64,000 bases of DNA from contig JAKCOZ010000022.1 of NCBI GenBank assembly GCA_022605955.1, positions 930,001-994,000 on the forward strand, in the 5' to 3' direction. Under the pieces are notes generated by a model. The model had not been told where the DNA came from. It was given only the letters and a program-made list of their open reading frames with translations, and did no database searches. Shown here piece by piece: positions 13,371 to 24,635 of this stretch. This DNA is from Rallus limicola (taxonomy: Eukaryota; Chordata; Aves; Gruiformes; Rallidae). Within the stretch, counting starts at the first letter, position 1, and the number at the start of each line of letters is the position of its first letter. The translations under genes and the position numbers were made by a program.

Positions 13371-15495
13371 TGCTTTCTTCTCAATACCACTGGCGCCAGA
13401 GTGCAGGCCACAATTTGCTTTCACTTGGAGGGGCATCCAATACACGTGGAATCGTCTGCCCCAGGGGTGGAAACACAGCCCCACCATTTGCCATGGACTA
13501 ATTCAGACCACACTGGAAAAGGGTAAAGCCCCAGAGCACCTGCAGTATATTGATGACATCATTGTATGGGGCAATACAGCAGAGGAAGTATTTGAGAAAG
13601 GAAAAAGGATAATTCAAATCCTTTTGGAAGCTGGTTTTGCTATAAAGCAAAGTAAAGTCAAGGGGCCTACCCGAGAAATCCAGTTTTTAGGAATAAAATG
13701 GCAGGATGGGCGTCGTCAGATCCCAATGGACATTATCAATAAAATAGCAGCTATGTCTCCACCAAGCAACAAAAAGGAAACACAAGCTTTCTTAGGTGTT
13801 ATAGGTTTTTGGCGAATGCATGTCCCAAACTACAGTCTCATTGTGAGCCCACTCTACCACGTAACTCGGAAGAAGAATGATTTCCAATGGGGCCCTGAGC
13901 AGCAGCAAGCCTTTGAACAGATCAAACGTGAGATAGTCCACGCAGTAGCCCTTGGGCCTGTCCGGACAGGGACAGATGTTAAAAATGTGCTTTACACTGC
14001 AGCCGGGGAGAATGGCCCTACCTGGAGTCTCTGGCAGAAAGCACAAGGGGAGACTAGAGGTCGACCACTGGGGTTTTGGAGTCGGGCCTACAAAGGATCT
14101 GAGGCCAATTATACTCCAACAGAAAAGGAAATACTGGCCGCCTATGAAGGGGTTCGAGCCGCTTCAGAAGTGATTGGAACTGAAGTTCAACTCCTCCTGG
14201 CACCCCGACTGCCGGTGCTGGGCTGGATGTTCAAAGGGAAGGTCCCTTCTACACACCATGCCACTGATGCTACGTGGAGCAAGTGGGTTGCACTAATTAC
14301 TCAGCGGGCTCGAATAGGAAACCCTAATCGCCCAGGAATCGTGGAAGTGATCACAGACTGGCCAGAAGGCAAAGATTTTGGGATGTCACCAGAGGACGAG
14401 GAGGTGACACGTGCTGAAGAAGCCCCACCTTACAACAAACTGCCAGAGAATGAGAAGCGATATGCCCTGTTCACCGATGGCTCCTGTCGCCTTGTGGGAA
14501 GGCAGCGAAGATGGAAAGCTGCTGTATGGAGTCCTACCAGACAAGTAGCAGAAGCCACTGAAGGAAAAGGTGAATCAAGCCAATTTGCTGAGGTGAAGGC
14601 CATCCAGTTGGCCTTGGACATTGCTGAGAGAGAAAAGTGGCCAATGCTCTATCTTTATACTGACTCATGGATGGTAGCTAATGCCCTGTGGGGTTGGTTG
14701 CAACAGTGGAAAAAGAACAACTGGCAGCGTAGAGGCAAACCCATATGGGCTGCTGACTTATGGCAAGACATTGCTACCCGATTAGAGAGGCTTGTTGTAA
14801 AGGTACGTCATGTTGATGCCCATGTACCTAAGAGTCGAGCCATGGAGGAACATCAAAACAACCATCAGGTAGATAAGGCTGCTAGGATTGAAGTGGCTCA
14901 GGTAGATCTAGACTGGCAACATAAAGGTGAATTATTCATAGCTCGATGGGCTCATGATTCCTCAGGTCATCAAGGGAGAGATGCAACATATAGATGGGCT
15001 CGAGATCGAGGGGTGGACTTAACCATGGATGCTATTGCACAAGTTATCCATGAATGTGAGACGTGTGCCGCAATTAAGCAGGCGAAGCGGTTGAAGCCGC
15101 TTTGGTATGGGGGACGGTGGATGAAATATAAATATGGGGAGGCCTGGCAGATTGATTACATCACCCTCCCACAAACCCGCCATGGCAAACGCTATGTGCT
15201 TACAATGGTGGAGGCTACCACTGGCTGGCTAGAAACATATCCTGTACCCCATGCTACTGCCCGGAATACAATCCTGGGCCTTGAAAGGCAAGTCCTATGG
15301 CGACACGGCACCCCAGAAAGAATCGAGTCAGACAACGGGACTCATTTCCGAAATGCTCTCATAGACACCTGGGCCAAAGAGCATGGCATTGAATGGGTGT
15401 ACCACATTCCTTATCATGCACCAGCCTCTGGGAAAATTGAACGATATAATGGACTAAATCATTTACTCAACAAAACTCAGAAGAATGGTCCATAG
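13366..15495 (+). pseudogene. ERVL-like pol remnant (RT-RNase H-integrase)
   Basis: One frame stays open for about 709 codons and covers most of an endogenous-retrovirus pol polyprotein. In order it shows part of the RT palm with the YIDD catalytic motif at 13,546-13,557, the RT connection region, an RNase H domain with acidic residues at 14,476, 14,590, 14,662 and 14,815, an integrase HHCC zinc finger (His 14,953 and 14,968; Cys 15,055 and 15,064) and an integrase core with a DD35E triad (Asp 15,154, Asp 15,331, Glu 15,439). The RT amino-terminus, gag, protease and env are gone. Shortly after the last catalytic Glu the frame leaves integrase-like sequence and stops at 15,493. There is no native start codon at the left break, so it is a remnant. 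The absence of stop codons indicates youth. Confidence 0.93.
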
Positions 15496-15599
15496 ACAAG
15501 GGAATAATACAGATATGTGTGTCTGAAACATTGGTTGTACCCAAAAGAAATGGTTGGATCTGGTCATGACGTAAATGGTATGGAATAAGGGGTGGATAA
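15496..15599 (+). mobile_element. ERV 3' internal remnant and polypurine tract
   Basis: Between the pol stop and the 3' LTR lie about 100 bp of residual internal sequence ending in a purine-rich run (GGAATAAGGGGTGGATAA), which sits where the polypurine tract that primes plus-strand synthesis should be. No env reading frame is present, so a second internal deletion removed it. Confidence 0.75.
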
Positions 15600-16187
15600 T
15601 GTCCTGGTTTCAGTCAGGATAGAGTTAATTTCATTTGTAGCAGCGGATGGAATGCTGTGTTTGGGAGTTAAAATGAAAACAGTGCTGATAACACCCTGAT
15701 GTTTTTAGTTGCAGTCAGACAGTCAATGCCAGGACAGGTGACCCAGATGGGCCAAAGAGAGTATTCCATGCCAATTACGTCCTGCCCAGGATAAAGGGGG
15801 GCTGATGGGAGGAAGAAGGGGCGGTTCCGGGAGGCGAGCGGCCGGGACGCGAGGGTCTTGGGGGACGGTCGGGTTCCGGGACGGCTCTGGGTGGTACGGC
15901 CTGAGTTGTGTGGTTCGGTGAGAAACTGCATTGTGTATCAATATTTTCATATTCTTTTGCTCTATAGTCCTGTTAGCATTTTATATATTTTATTTTTCTG
16001 TTATCTTAGTAAACTATCCTTATCCCAACCCACGGGCCTCTTAGTTTCTTGGTTTTGGAGTTATTTGCCCCTTCCTTTTCCCTTCCCTTGTTTCCCCCCT
16101 CCCCTTTTTCCCTTTTCTCCTGCTCTTTTACTTTAAGGAGCAGGCAGCTGCGTGGATCTCGGCCTAAGCCGGGGTGAAACCACGACA
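15600..16187 (+). mobile_element. 3' LTR of ERV, complete
   Basis: A 588-bp LTR begins TGTCCTGG and ends CACGACA, so it has the canonical TG...CA ends. It contains a G+C-rich middle, an A+T-rich segment and a long pyrimidine-rich stretch (about 16,060-16,130). It is followed directly by the target-site copy TATCC. It shares 211/211 bases with the surviving part of the 5' LTR. Confidence 0.93.
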
Positions 16188-16192
16188 TATCC
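16188..16192. repeat. 3' target-site duplication TATCC
   Basis: This copy of TATCC follows the CA terminus of the 3' LTR and matches the copy before the 5' LTR, closing the provirus. Confidence 0.9.
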
Positions 16193-16453
16193 CAACTGAA
16201 GCAACGTTGATGTGTACATCACAGGCACATAACTTGCCTTCAGTAAGGCTGCCTGGAGAAGGACGAGAAAGTTTCCAATCATTGCAACCAGATGTGGTGT
16301 CTATCTCAACCAGCTTCCAGACTAAAAATGAAACAAGCCTCTGACAGGGAGCAGCTTGCAGTGCAGCAGGAGAAAAGGGGTTCCTGCCTGGAAAGAGAGC
16401 ACAGTTTACAGTCTGCTACAGGAACATCTATATCCTCTATATCTGAATCAACT

Positions 16454-16858
16454 GTGCTACGAACCTTGGTCTCTTTAGGAAGAAGGTCCCTTTCTTCTGT
16501 TTTCAACAAGAGGAAAGGCTTGTCCTACATTTAGGGCAAATCTGTCCAGTATATCCTTGCTACAGAGTCACTATTTGTGCATAGTTTGCATTGCATTATC
16601 AGACACTGTTCAGCAGTACAGTAAGAAAACAGAACAATGGATCAAAGCCTTAACAGACCATGGTCTGCAAAGACAGGAGTTTAAATGGAAGTGAGGAGAG
16701 ATAATTCTTGTGGTGGACACTTTCAAAACACTAGAACAAAGCCTTCAGGCTTTGAACAAACAGGCGTACAAGCAGAGAGGATGATTTCTCGCTCAGCTTT
16801 GGGTAATATGCTGTACGTGACAATAGCTTGCTAATGGCAAATGAGGCAAACAGCTTCT
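16454..16858 (+). repeat. 405-bp inverted repeat, copy A
   Basis: This segment is the reverse complement of 24,636-25,040. By hand alignment the two are both 405 bp, without a single indel, and differ at about 11 positions (97%). It has no long reading frame and I do not recognise it as a known element. Weak similarity with small indels seems to continue past both ends. A CR1 3' tail begins 20 bp after copy A but is not found at the same place beside copy B. Confidence 0.93.
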
Positions 16859-16877
16859 ATATCATCTATATAACATC

Positions 16878-16950
16878 TATATGGGGATTGGACCCAATGA
16901 TCTCTCGAGGTGCCTTCCAACCCCTACAATTCTATGATTCTATGATCCTG
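16878..16950 (+). mobile_element. CR1 LINE 3' tail
   Basis: The sequence reads 'attggacccaatgatctc', then 'ccttccaacccc' and ends in ATTCTATGATTCTATGAT, which is the diagnostic 3' end of CR1 with its short terminal repeat. Only about 70 bp of the element is present. Confidence 0.8.
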
Positions 16951-17234
16951 CTATGGGAGTACAACCTGCTCCTGATTTCAGTTCCAGTGTGTTGTCTTTG
17001 GCCATCCATTACAGCAGAAAGGTGACCAAATTCAGCAGCTCTCGTTAAATCTGCCGTGTCGTGAGTGTCAAGACCTTTGGTTAGAATAGACATGCTCTCA
17101 ACAATTGCTGATTTCTTTATAATAACCCCCAAAGTGTGCAGGAATCACAGGAGGTGTTGCCTTAGCAATAGCACTGCTCAGCAGAGAAGGTGTGATCTTG
17201 GTTAATTAATCCTGGTTATCTAGGATAGGTCACA

Positions 17235-17345
17235 CAATCCTCGTCTTCAATCCAGGCTGGGAAGATGATGGGATAGAGAGCAGCACCACAGAGAAGGACT
17301 TAGGGGTGTTGGTGGACTGTTAAAAACACTTACATAGAGATCCAG
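17235..17345 (+). mobile_element. CR1 LINE internal fragment
   Basis: The stretch with 'gggatagagagcagcaccacagag' wording and 'aaggacttaggggtgttggtgga' matches the CR1 region just after reverse transcriptase. It is short and diverged, and its edges are uncertain. Confidence 0.55.
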
Positions 17346-17489
17346 CTTGTACTGCTCAAAGTGTTCCAAGTTAGTTTCTAGGAGTTACCGCATCAAGCAG
17401 AGTAAGATCCCTTAGCAAAGGAACTCATTAATTAAACCTACACTGGGGTTTTCCCAACATGATTTTACTGGTCACAGAATGGTCTTTTC

Positions 17490-17512
17490 TATGTCTTTTT
17501 TTTTTTTTTTAC
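17490..17512. repeat. poly-T tract
   Basis: A run of about 18 T interrupts unique sequence. It is a simple homopolymer and no retrocopy body was recognised beside it. Confidence 0.7.
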
Positions 17513-19115
17513 ATTCCTATAGTAAAAGCCACAGCAAAGCTGCAACACAGACCTGCCCTGACCAAAGCAGCGTGTAAGGACAGAGATGTTAAAATGAGTG
17601 AGCACTGCGGAAAGCATTAGCGATTTACATGCAAAAACAAACTTTACCTATATTGTATTTATGCCCCCAGACTGGTTTTTTCCCTGGGAATATCTGAGTT
17701 CCCATCTCTTCAAAAAAAGGAGTTTGTTTCCAGTGGCAGTTCTTGGAACTGGAACACTAAATCTGATGCCAGCTGAAGAATTGATATGCAGAGGGTGCTC
17801 CCGCTGCCTTCCACTCACTTGAATTCTCACACGGAGCTCAGGCTGCCTTTTCTGGGAAATCCTGCAGCAGCAAATAATCACATCAAACCTAAGGGATTGT
17901 TAGAAGACAGATCTGAGGCTTCGTTCAAGAACCTTTTTTATTTTTCTTTTAAATGGGACCTCAGACAGGAACTGGAAATCCTTTACGTTAAAGTTGTTCT
18001 TTGAGCAGAGCAACAAAGCATGGTTTCCTAGGCTCCTGTGTCCCTTTTTCCCTCCTTTCCACAATAACCTCTGTCTCCTTTCATCCTCCCAAGTACCTCA
18101 TCATGCTGCCAGCTCCCCTATTTTTCCCAGCACGATAGACCATCTACCTCCTGTGTCCCATATGCAGCAGACTCTGGCTGGCCAGTACATCTGTGGTGAT
18201 TGCCTGGAACAGCGTAGGGCATTGCTGAGCACCTTCTTGTTTCTTTCTGCAAGGAGGGAAATGATTCCAGATCTGTCCTCTCTACCTACATATCATTTTT
18301 TATAAAATCTACAGGAACTCAGCTTGCCGATTCAGAAGGGAAGGAGACAGGTATGTAGACAATCCGAGTGCATTAATTTTCTCACACTGGGAAGGAAGGT
18401 TAGAAGGGAAACCTAAGGGCAATGTTAGCGACAGCGACCGAACTAGAAACACAAACCCCAAGGGAGGGGGGCTCTGTCTCGTGAGCCCAGAGACGAGCCT
18501 CTCTCTTGCAACATTTACAATCATTCTTGTAACCTATGAGGACATGTGAGATGGAGTTACAAATCACTAGGAGTATCATTAGCCTGCAGTGGGTGTAGAG
18601 CTAATCTTTTTGCTGCCTGTGCTGTTATACAGGCAATAAAGCCTTTCCCAGGGCAGGTTCTACATGCCAACAGTTCTAGTCAATGATTATCCCTTGCAGA
18701 AAGCTTGTGACGTACTCCCTCCGGTCACCAGTTTACACCCCAAATGTTCTCAAGTTCTGCTATTTCAAGCTTAACTCTTGTGACCTTAGTCAATGATACT
18801 CAATCCAAGCCTCCTTACCAGATCCTGCAAGGCAAACAACTTTGGGTCAGTTTTAGTAACCAATGCTATGTCACGCCTGTGGCCAATGCCTGCAAATATG
18901 CCCACGCCCATATGTTTCCTAAATTTGGATGTCTGAGATAGCAAACAACAGGGTCTGGATGGGCAGTCCTTCACCAAAGAAGATTTGGGGCATTTTTACT
19001 CTTTGAACATGTTCTTTCACTTTCTGAGCATTGAATGTGGGTTTATTAGAAGAGATCAGCTAAGCAGGATAAGCAAAACAATTGTGACTCCTACAGAATG
19101 TCTTTAAGAGCTGGA

Positions 19116-19127
19116 TGAGTCAGATAA
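19116..19127 (+). promoter_or_regulatory. composite NF-E2/AP-1 + GATA motif
   Basis: TGAGTCA (19,116-19,122) overlaps by one base with AGATAA, making TGAGTCAGATAA. The first half is the core bound by AP-1 and NF-E2 type bZIP factors and the second is a consensus GATA site. The identical 12-mer occurs on the - strand at 47,359. Motif presence is seen; any activity is inference. Confidence 0.35.
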
Positions 19128-20214
19128 CAGATCCACTGAGCAGAGGATATAGACCTCCAAAAGAACTGCAAAAGCTCGCCAAAATAACCCAGCTCAAGTA
19201 TAGTCATATTTCTCCTAAATACACAACCAGAGCCAGTGTTCCGTGGCTTGGGGACTTCCCCAGTTAGAGATGGTGTGTCTGTGTTTATTAACTTGGACAG
19301 ACTTTTTTTCCTGGTATTCATTCAAAAAGTTCTTGAATCCATACAGTGCTTCAGCACAGCCCCACCGCATCCTGTAGAAATGAGCTCCTCAGTCTATGTC
19401 TGAATTGGCTCTTTTTGAACCTGCCACTTTTCAGGCCAATTTCTTTCATTTTCAGTCTCTGCTTACCCTCTCCATGCCAAGTTTTGTAATGGGCCCATGG
19501 GCCTGAGTGTGACTGGTCTCATTCAGGACATGGTCCTACTCTGGTCTCGTTGTTTTACCAGGGGACCTAGTAAGTAGCTGACCAGTCTTTGTACACTCAT
19601 ACAAGAGTCACCTCTGCAAAGTTCCCTGTGGTGGTTACTAGTTTATAATGAAATGACTCCCAGCAGCTCATCTGTATTCGTAAAGGGCACAGGAATACTC
19701 CTATAAAAGCAAATTATCATTATCAGCTTGACTGCATCCTCTTTTGACATCTTTCATCTGTTACAAGACACTGGTAGAGATTATCTGAACTACTGGTACA
19801 GCTGGTGTGCTGCCATCGCACAGGATGCAGAAAAGCCGTTATTCCTCTTTATGTTACCCTGACCTCAGCTTTGCTGATGCACCTGGTTTGTACCTGCTCC
19901 TCCTCTTGCTGCTCTGTCACAGGTGTTCCATTGTTGTTCCAAGTATGGCCACGGTAGCAGCAGTACATGGCAGAGATGTTAACCTCAGGGTCAAGGGAGC
20001 TGCTTCTAGCATAGCTCTGCAAGTTATTCCACTGGTACAGCAGGGAGGGGCAACTGCTCTGAAGGAGAGATGGAAGAATAAGTGGCCAGAGGCAAAGAGC
20101 CAGTGGAATTTCATAAATTAGCCTTTTCCCTGCATCCAGCGCATTGTGAGCACTCTCAGCAGAGGGGCAGTGCTGGAGGTGGCTAACACTCTTTGCTTGT
20201 GATGCTCTGACTCC

Positions 20215-20250
20215 ACATACATGCACATGTACATACATATATATACACAC
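20215..20250. repeat. AC/AT simple repeat
   Basis: An imperfect alternating purine-pyrimidine run of CA and TA dinucleotides, ending in ATATATACACAC. No function is indicated. Confidence 0.75.
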
Positions 20251-23200
20251 AAATCCCACACATACTCTCAGGTACACTCTTTCAGTTCTGATTGATTTAT
20301 CAGGCATACTTGCAGTACAACTCCTCTTGATTTGGGAAATACTGAGTAAACTGTCTCTAACACCTTCAGAAAAGAAACTACTGTGTTTATAAAACCTCGG
20401 CCGATGGCTAGGGGCAGCTCCATCTCACACCTCCCAACATCCTTGTAACTCAGCTAAGCCTTTGGTCTCCAGCTTCTTCCTCACTGTTCCTGCCTCTTGC
20501 AGCTGGGAGAGAGACCTGGGCATAGCTGTCCTTACAGCACCACTAAAACCAGTTTCACTGGGGAAAGGCTGCCCTGCTCACTTGTTTTTTCCATTTCTTT
20601 CTCTGACCTGAGCAATCTGTTAAACCAAGCATTTCTGTCTTGCCAGAGGACAAAAATGTCTTGCATACAAACCAAGAGACTCAGTCAAATCCATTAATGT
20701 ATTACTAACTAGGACTTGCCTGGTCTCTCTGGTCCAGAGCAGAGGCTCCCAGAGGGTCTGTTAGTATACTGCTTTCCCATTACATGCAGTGCACTTGCTA
20801 GGATTCTCTGCACCCCAAATGCAAAGCAGGTGGAATGGTATCCACCATGGACCTCACCAACTTTAGAATACAACGTATGCATCTGCTTACATAACGCGCT
20901 GAATCAGCCTGGTCCACAGAGCTTGACATTTGATATGTGGCTTATCTTGGGTGTGGGAGATACCAAAGCAGCTACGAGCACCTCTCCCTTCTAGTAGTGG
21001 GTTAGTTCTGGTGCTAATTTGAGGGCTGTGTGTACCTCAAACAGACGCTGACTGGAAATAGCTCTGAATAAGACACACTGGCAGTTGAGGGTAAGTAGGA
21101 AGCTGCAGCCAAGACTGAATGTCAGGAGAGGCCAGGAGTGGATACCATAAAAACCCTGGAGCATTTTCATCCACAGGAATTCTTTAATAGTTGGCTCAAG
21201 AAATGCTGCAGCTGTCTTACAAATGCTGGAGAGAGTAGCATGGCCACGCACAGTGGCCAGTCAGTGGGGAACAGACTCCACGTCTCTTTCTAACTGGGCA
21301 GAGGAGGCTCTCAGCAGGTACCGTTGATGCCTGATTCCGTATCTTACACAGAGAAAACTTGAAAATCTGTCCCTTCTGCCTTCTTCTGTTTCCTCGCTGG
21401 TCTGCTGTCCTCACTATACAAGGACAGTCAGTCAGCTGTTTGCAGATCCTGGAAGCTGTAGGAAACCACTCTGCAAGGTGTTGCTCCAAGAATAGCCCGG
21501 TGCACTGTATGCATGCAGCGTGCCATGGACGCCAAGGTCTCTAAAAGCCAGATTTTCTAACCACAGATTCAAGCTATTCCGCTCACATTAAAAAAAAAAG
21601 AAAGTTTTTGCCCAGTAGGGAGGAAAACCTTCACCTTCCCAAACAGATCAGCATTTACAGAAGGCTATTTTAGATGTTGATTCTGTAACAGTGAAGTTAT
21701 TAGACAAATGATGAACATGGCATATGCTGTAGCTTGGAGCAATTTGCATTCCTCAGGTGCTAAAAGTTTTAAATACTTCCTTTGGGCATGAAATAGATCT
21801 GCCATCAAAGAAGCCAGAGCATTCCTGACAGTGCCTGTCCCACAGACACTAGTCTGCAGAGCTGAACTAGTCTGACCCCAGGAAATCCTTCCCACATCTC
21901 TCATTCTTGCTTAGCTTCTCCTTTAATTGTCAGAATTCGCTGAAAGGCCAGTTTGATGTTTGGTTATCTTCTTTTTCATGCGCTTTCTTGGTCTTCCTTT
22001 CTTATATTAACACCACATTAAAGCTGGGACATGAACCATGCAAGTCAGGAAGTCCAAGATGCTCTTTCAGAGACAGTCAGTCAACATTGTTAATGATTCT
22101 CAGAAACTTCTGTTGCTGTCTTTGCTAATAATACAAATACATGGCTCCAGACCAGAGCTAAACTCATTCAAGCAGCCAGCAGGTAGTATCTCTCCAGGGA
22201 AACCTAATTCTTGCGAATATTATCTTTGTCCATTTTGATTAAAAAGAAAATCACAGAGATCACCAATTAAAGCATTGATAACTTTAAGATGTGTGCATGT
22301 TTCCTTCCCCTTTTTTACAACACTATAGTAGCAGTGCTGTCATGCGTCATGCTTCACAACAATGACTAAAGGGCATTCCAGTGCATTCTTGGTGTTGTAT
22401 TGGGTTCCAAAGTACATTCATGGTCAAAAAGTATGAATATTGTGTAACAGACTCTGGATTTACTTCACTTATGGTTGGTTTGGGGATTTTTTTTTAATAT
22501 CCTTTTTGTATCTTTTTGTAGGAACATTTGGAAACTCTTGAGTTCAATTCCAGGTTTACAGGACTGTCAAAGCTTTTTAACCCTGTGTCCTCACATTTGA
22601 GGTCACAACTGCACTGTTAGTTCCCATTTCTGCCTCTAAAAGGCCACCCTTACCCACTGGTACACCTGGCTGCACCTCCAAAGCTGCTGAGGTCTGCTAA
22701 CATTTTAGTCAGTAAAGTAATTCATCCTTCCTGCAGATTTATGAACGGGGTGGGCACTAAGTGTGCCTTCTCTGCAGGACTGGCTCCTGACTGCTGCTGT
22801 CCTAGCTAGTGCTAGCCTGGGATCAGTATTTTATTATAGAGGGAAGAATAAATCCGTTATGATCCACCAGCTTTCCCTCATACCCTTCGCACAAAAAAAT
22901 TATGAATCAGGTGTCCAGAAAGTTGCGAGGAAAATTGTATTTTGACTCTATTTCAACCATATGCTCCATTTGCTTAAAAGCTGAAGCCAAGAATTTCTTC
23001 TGCAGGCCAGACACTTGGGGAACTGAGGGAATAATTAATGCAGCTTGCTGTAAGCACCAGCTTGTGACCATTCACATTCATTGGAATGTATATTCACCCC
23101 TTTATTTTTCTGAGGATTATTGATATCAAACAGCAAGGAGTGTGAGAGTGGATGCTGAAAACCAGGGAGAGTTCAAAGGCTGCTGGCCAGGGATCTGTGG

Positions 23201-23439
23201 TCCAGAAAATAAGTGCTGCGACGAGAGACCTCTTTTCAAGAGAAACGGCCGTAAATCAATTTGATAGTGGCCCATCGCCACCTACAGCGTAAGGTGTCAG
23301 GTAAAGAAAAGATTTTCAGTCACAACAGCCACGGCGTAGCTCTACGGACACTTCTCCCGCGTCAGGCCCGCCTCCCCTCGCTCCGCGCCGGGCACGCCCC
23401 GTAGGAGAGCTCCCGGCTTCCGCCGGGCCTCCGGGCAGG

Positions 23440-23519
23440 GCCCCCCTCCGCGCCTCCCCGCGGCAGCTACAGGCCGCGGCGGAAAAGCGGGCGGCGGTGG
23501 CGCGGCGGAGCCCTGGCAG
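23440..23519 (+). other. putative MPG non-coding first exon
   Basis: Sequence up to 23,519 ends in CCTGGCAG followed by the donor GTGCGTG. The start is a guess within the CpG island. If used, it splices over about 7.1 kb to the acceptor before the MPG start codon. A short 26-codon frame starts at an ATG (23,611) inside the putative intron, in good Kozak-like context, and ends TAA at about 23,690. Confidence 0.4.
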
Positions 23520-23532
23520 GTGCGTGTGTGGC

Positions 23533-23551
23533 GGGGCCGGGGCGGGCCGGG
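23533..23551 (+). other. G-quadruplex-type motif
   Basis: Four runs of three or more G separated by one or two bases (GGGGCCGGGGCGGGCCGGG) lie 13 bp after the presumed first splice donor. Such motifs are common at CpG-island promoters. Whether it folds is inference. Confidence 0.6.
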
Positions 23552-23776
23552 CTGCCTTGGGGCGGAGTGAGGGAGATCCCGTTGTTAACGGCGGGCTCCG
23601 GGGCCTAGGCATGGCGGCGGCCTTGGTGTGGCCTGTCGCGGCCGACAAGGCCATACGGGCCCAGGCCTCGCTGAGGTCGGGCTCCCTTTAAAAACATGAA
23701 CTTACCAGTTACTACTGTGCTGTGTAAAACCTATGTTGATCCTGCTTAGTGCTGCATTAGCCGTCTGGGGGTTTTT

Positions 23777-23808
23777 TTTTGCATAGAAATATTTTGCATA
23801 GAAATATT
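23777..23808. repeat. 16-bp tandem duplication
   Basis: The unit TTTTGCATAGAAATAT occurs twice head to tail right after a T-run. It is a small slippage duplication. Confidence 0.75.
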
Positions 23809-24004
23809 TCCTCAGCAAAGGTCATAAATGCTGCCTCTGTATCTAGAAGAAGAAGTTGTGAGGGGGTTTGTGCCACCCTTACCTTACATTATGTTATCAG
23901 TACTGTTTGTTGCTATCTAACAGGCCTGCATATGGAAATGACCCATTACAAATACATCCCTGGGTGTGTTTAAAAAAAGGGTAAATGAGGTACTTAGGGA
24001 TATG

Positions 24005-24095
24005 ATTTAGCATAGGACAGGAAGAGTTGGACTTGATGATCTTAAAGGCCTTTTCCAACCTTGTAATTCTGTGATTATGTGATTCTGTGATAATT
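24005..24095 (+). mobile_element. CR1 LINE 3' tail
   Basis: It reads 'gttggacttgatgatcttaa', then 'aggccttttccaacc', then a degenerate ATTCTGTGATT repeat, which is the CR1 3' end. The rest of the element is absent. Confidence 0.8.
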
Positions 24096-24635
24096 GCATA
24101 GAAGCTATTCTATGTATGCTGTTAGTCAGGGATGCTGGATGAATGCTGAGGGAAAGGTAACATCCCCATTTTTTGCATGCCAGGTGGGGGAAAAGCGGTG
24201 TGTAATCAGCTGTTTAAATAAGATGTGCAAATGCACTTTGCGTACTGTTCTGCTGTGATTTTCTAGCTCTCGTGTCACTTTTGTTCTGCAGAGAGCTTCC
24301 TCTGGCATTTTTGCACATAATGATTACTATGAAAATGATAACATATGCTGTGGAGATTTTGGGACAAGAGTGATTGTATAGATGTATATGTATTGGACCC
24401 TAGAAGGAGGAAAAACAGTCAACAGAAATGTGCTGCAAGCCTGCTTTGAAGAAAATGAGGCTTTTCTAGATAAGATTGCTGCATTAGAAACAAGGCTACT
24501 GTGGCATAACGCAAGTGCCTTTGTGCTCTACTGGTTCAAATCTGTGTCTGACTCAAGTTTTCACAGTCAGCAGGTATTCCTGGAAGCATCTTTTTATAGA
24601 AGAGACTTTTGCTTTTGCTCCTCTGTTATATCAGC

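Larger units (their letters stand above)
17520..23300. other. non-coding, no gene seen
   Basis: Nearly 6 kb upstream of the CpG island with no recognised exon. It contains an AC/AT simple repeat at about 20,215 and a composite TGAGTCAGATAA site at 19,116. By synteny this side of MPG would be RHBDF1 5' or intronic sequence, but none of its coding exons were found. Confidence 0.45.
23320..23690 (+). promoter_or_regulatory. CpG island, likely MPG promoter
   Basis: This is the only strongly G+C- and CpG-rich block in the window and it drops sharply to A+T-rich sequence on both sides. It contains GC-box-like runs, no TATA box and a good splice donor (GCAG|GTGCGT) at 23,519/23,520. It lies upstream of the first MPG coding exon on the same strand. 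In mammals the MPG and RHBDF1 promoters are divergent and less than 1 kb apart, so it may also fire leftward, but no leftward exon was identified. A G-rich tract at 23,533-23,551 fits the G-quadruplex pattern. Confidence 0.75.

Noticed and set aside
22535..22560. possible tRNA B-box (GAGTTCAATTCC)
   Set aside because: No A-box or cloverleaf pairing at the right distance.
23316..23654. - strand open frame covering the CpG island
   Set aside because: High G+C lowers stop frequency; the translation is Ala/Pro/Arg-rich noise. It is not RHBDF1 coding sequence.
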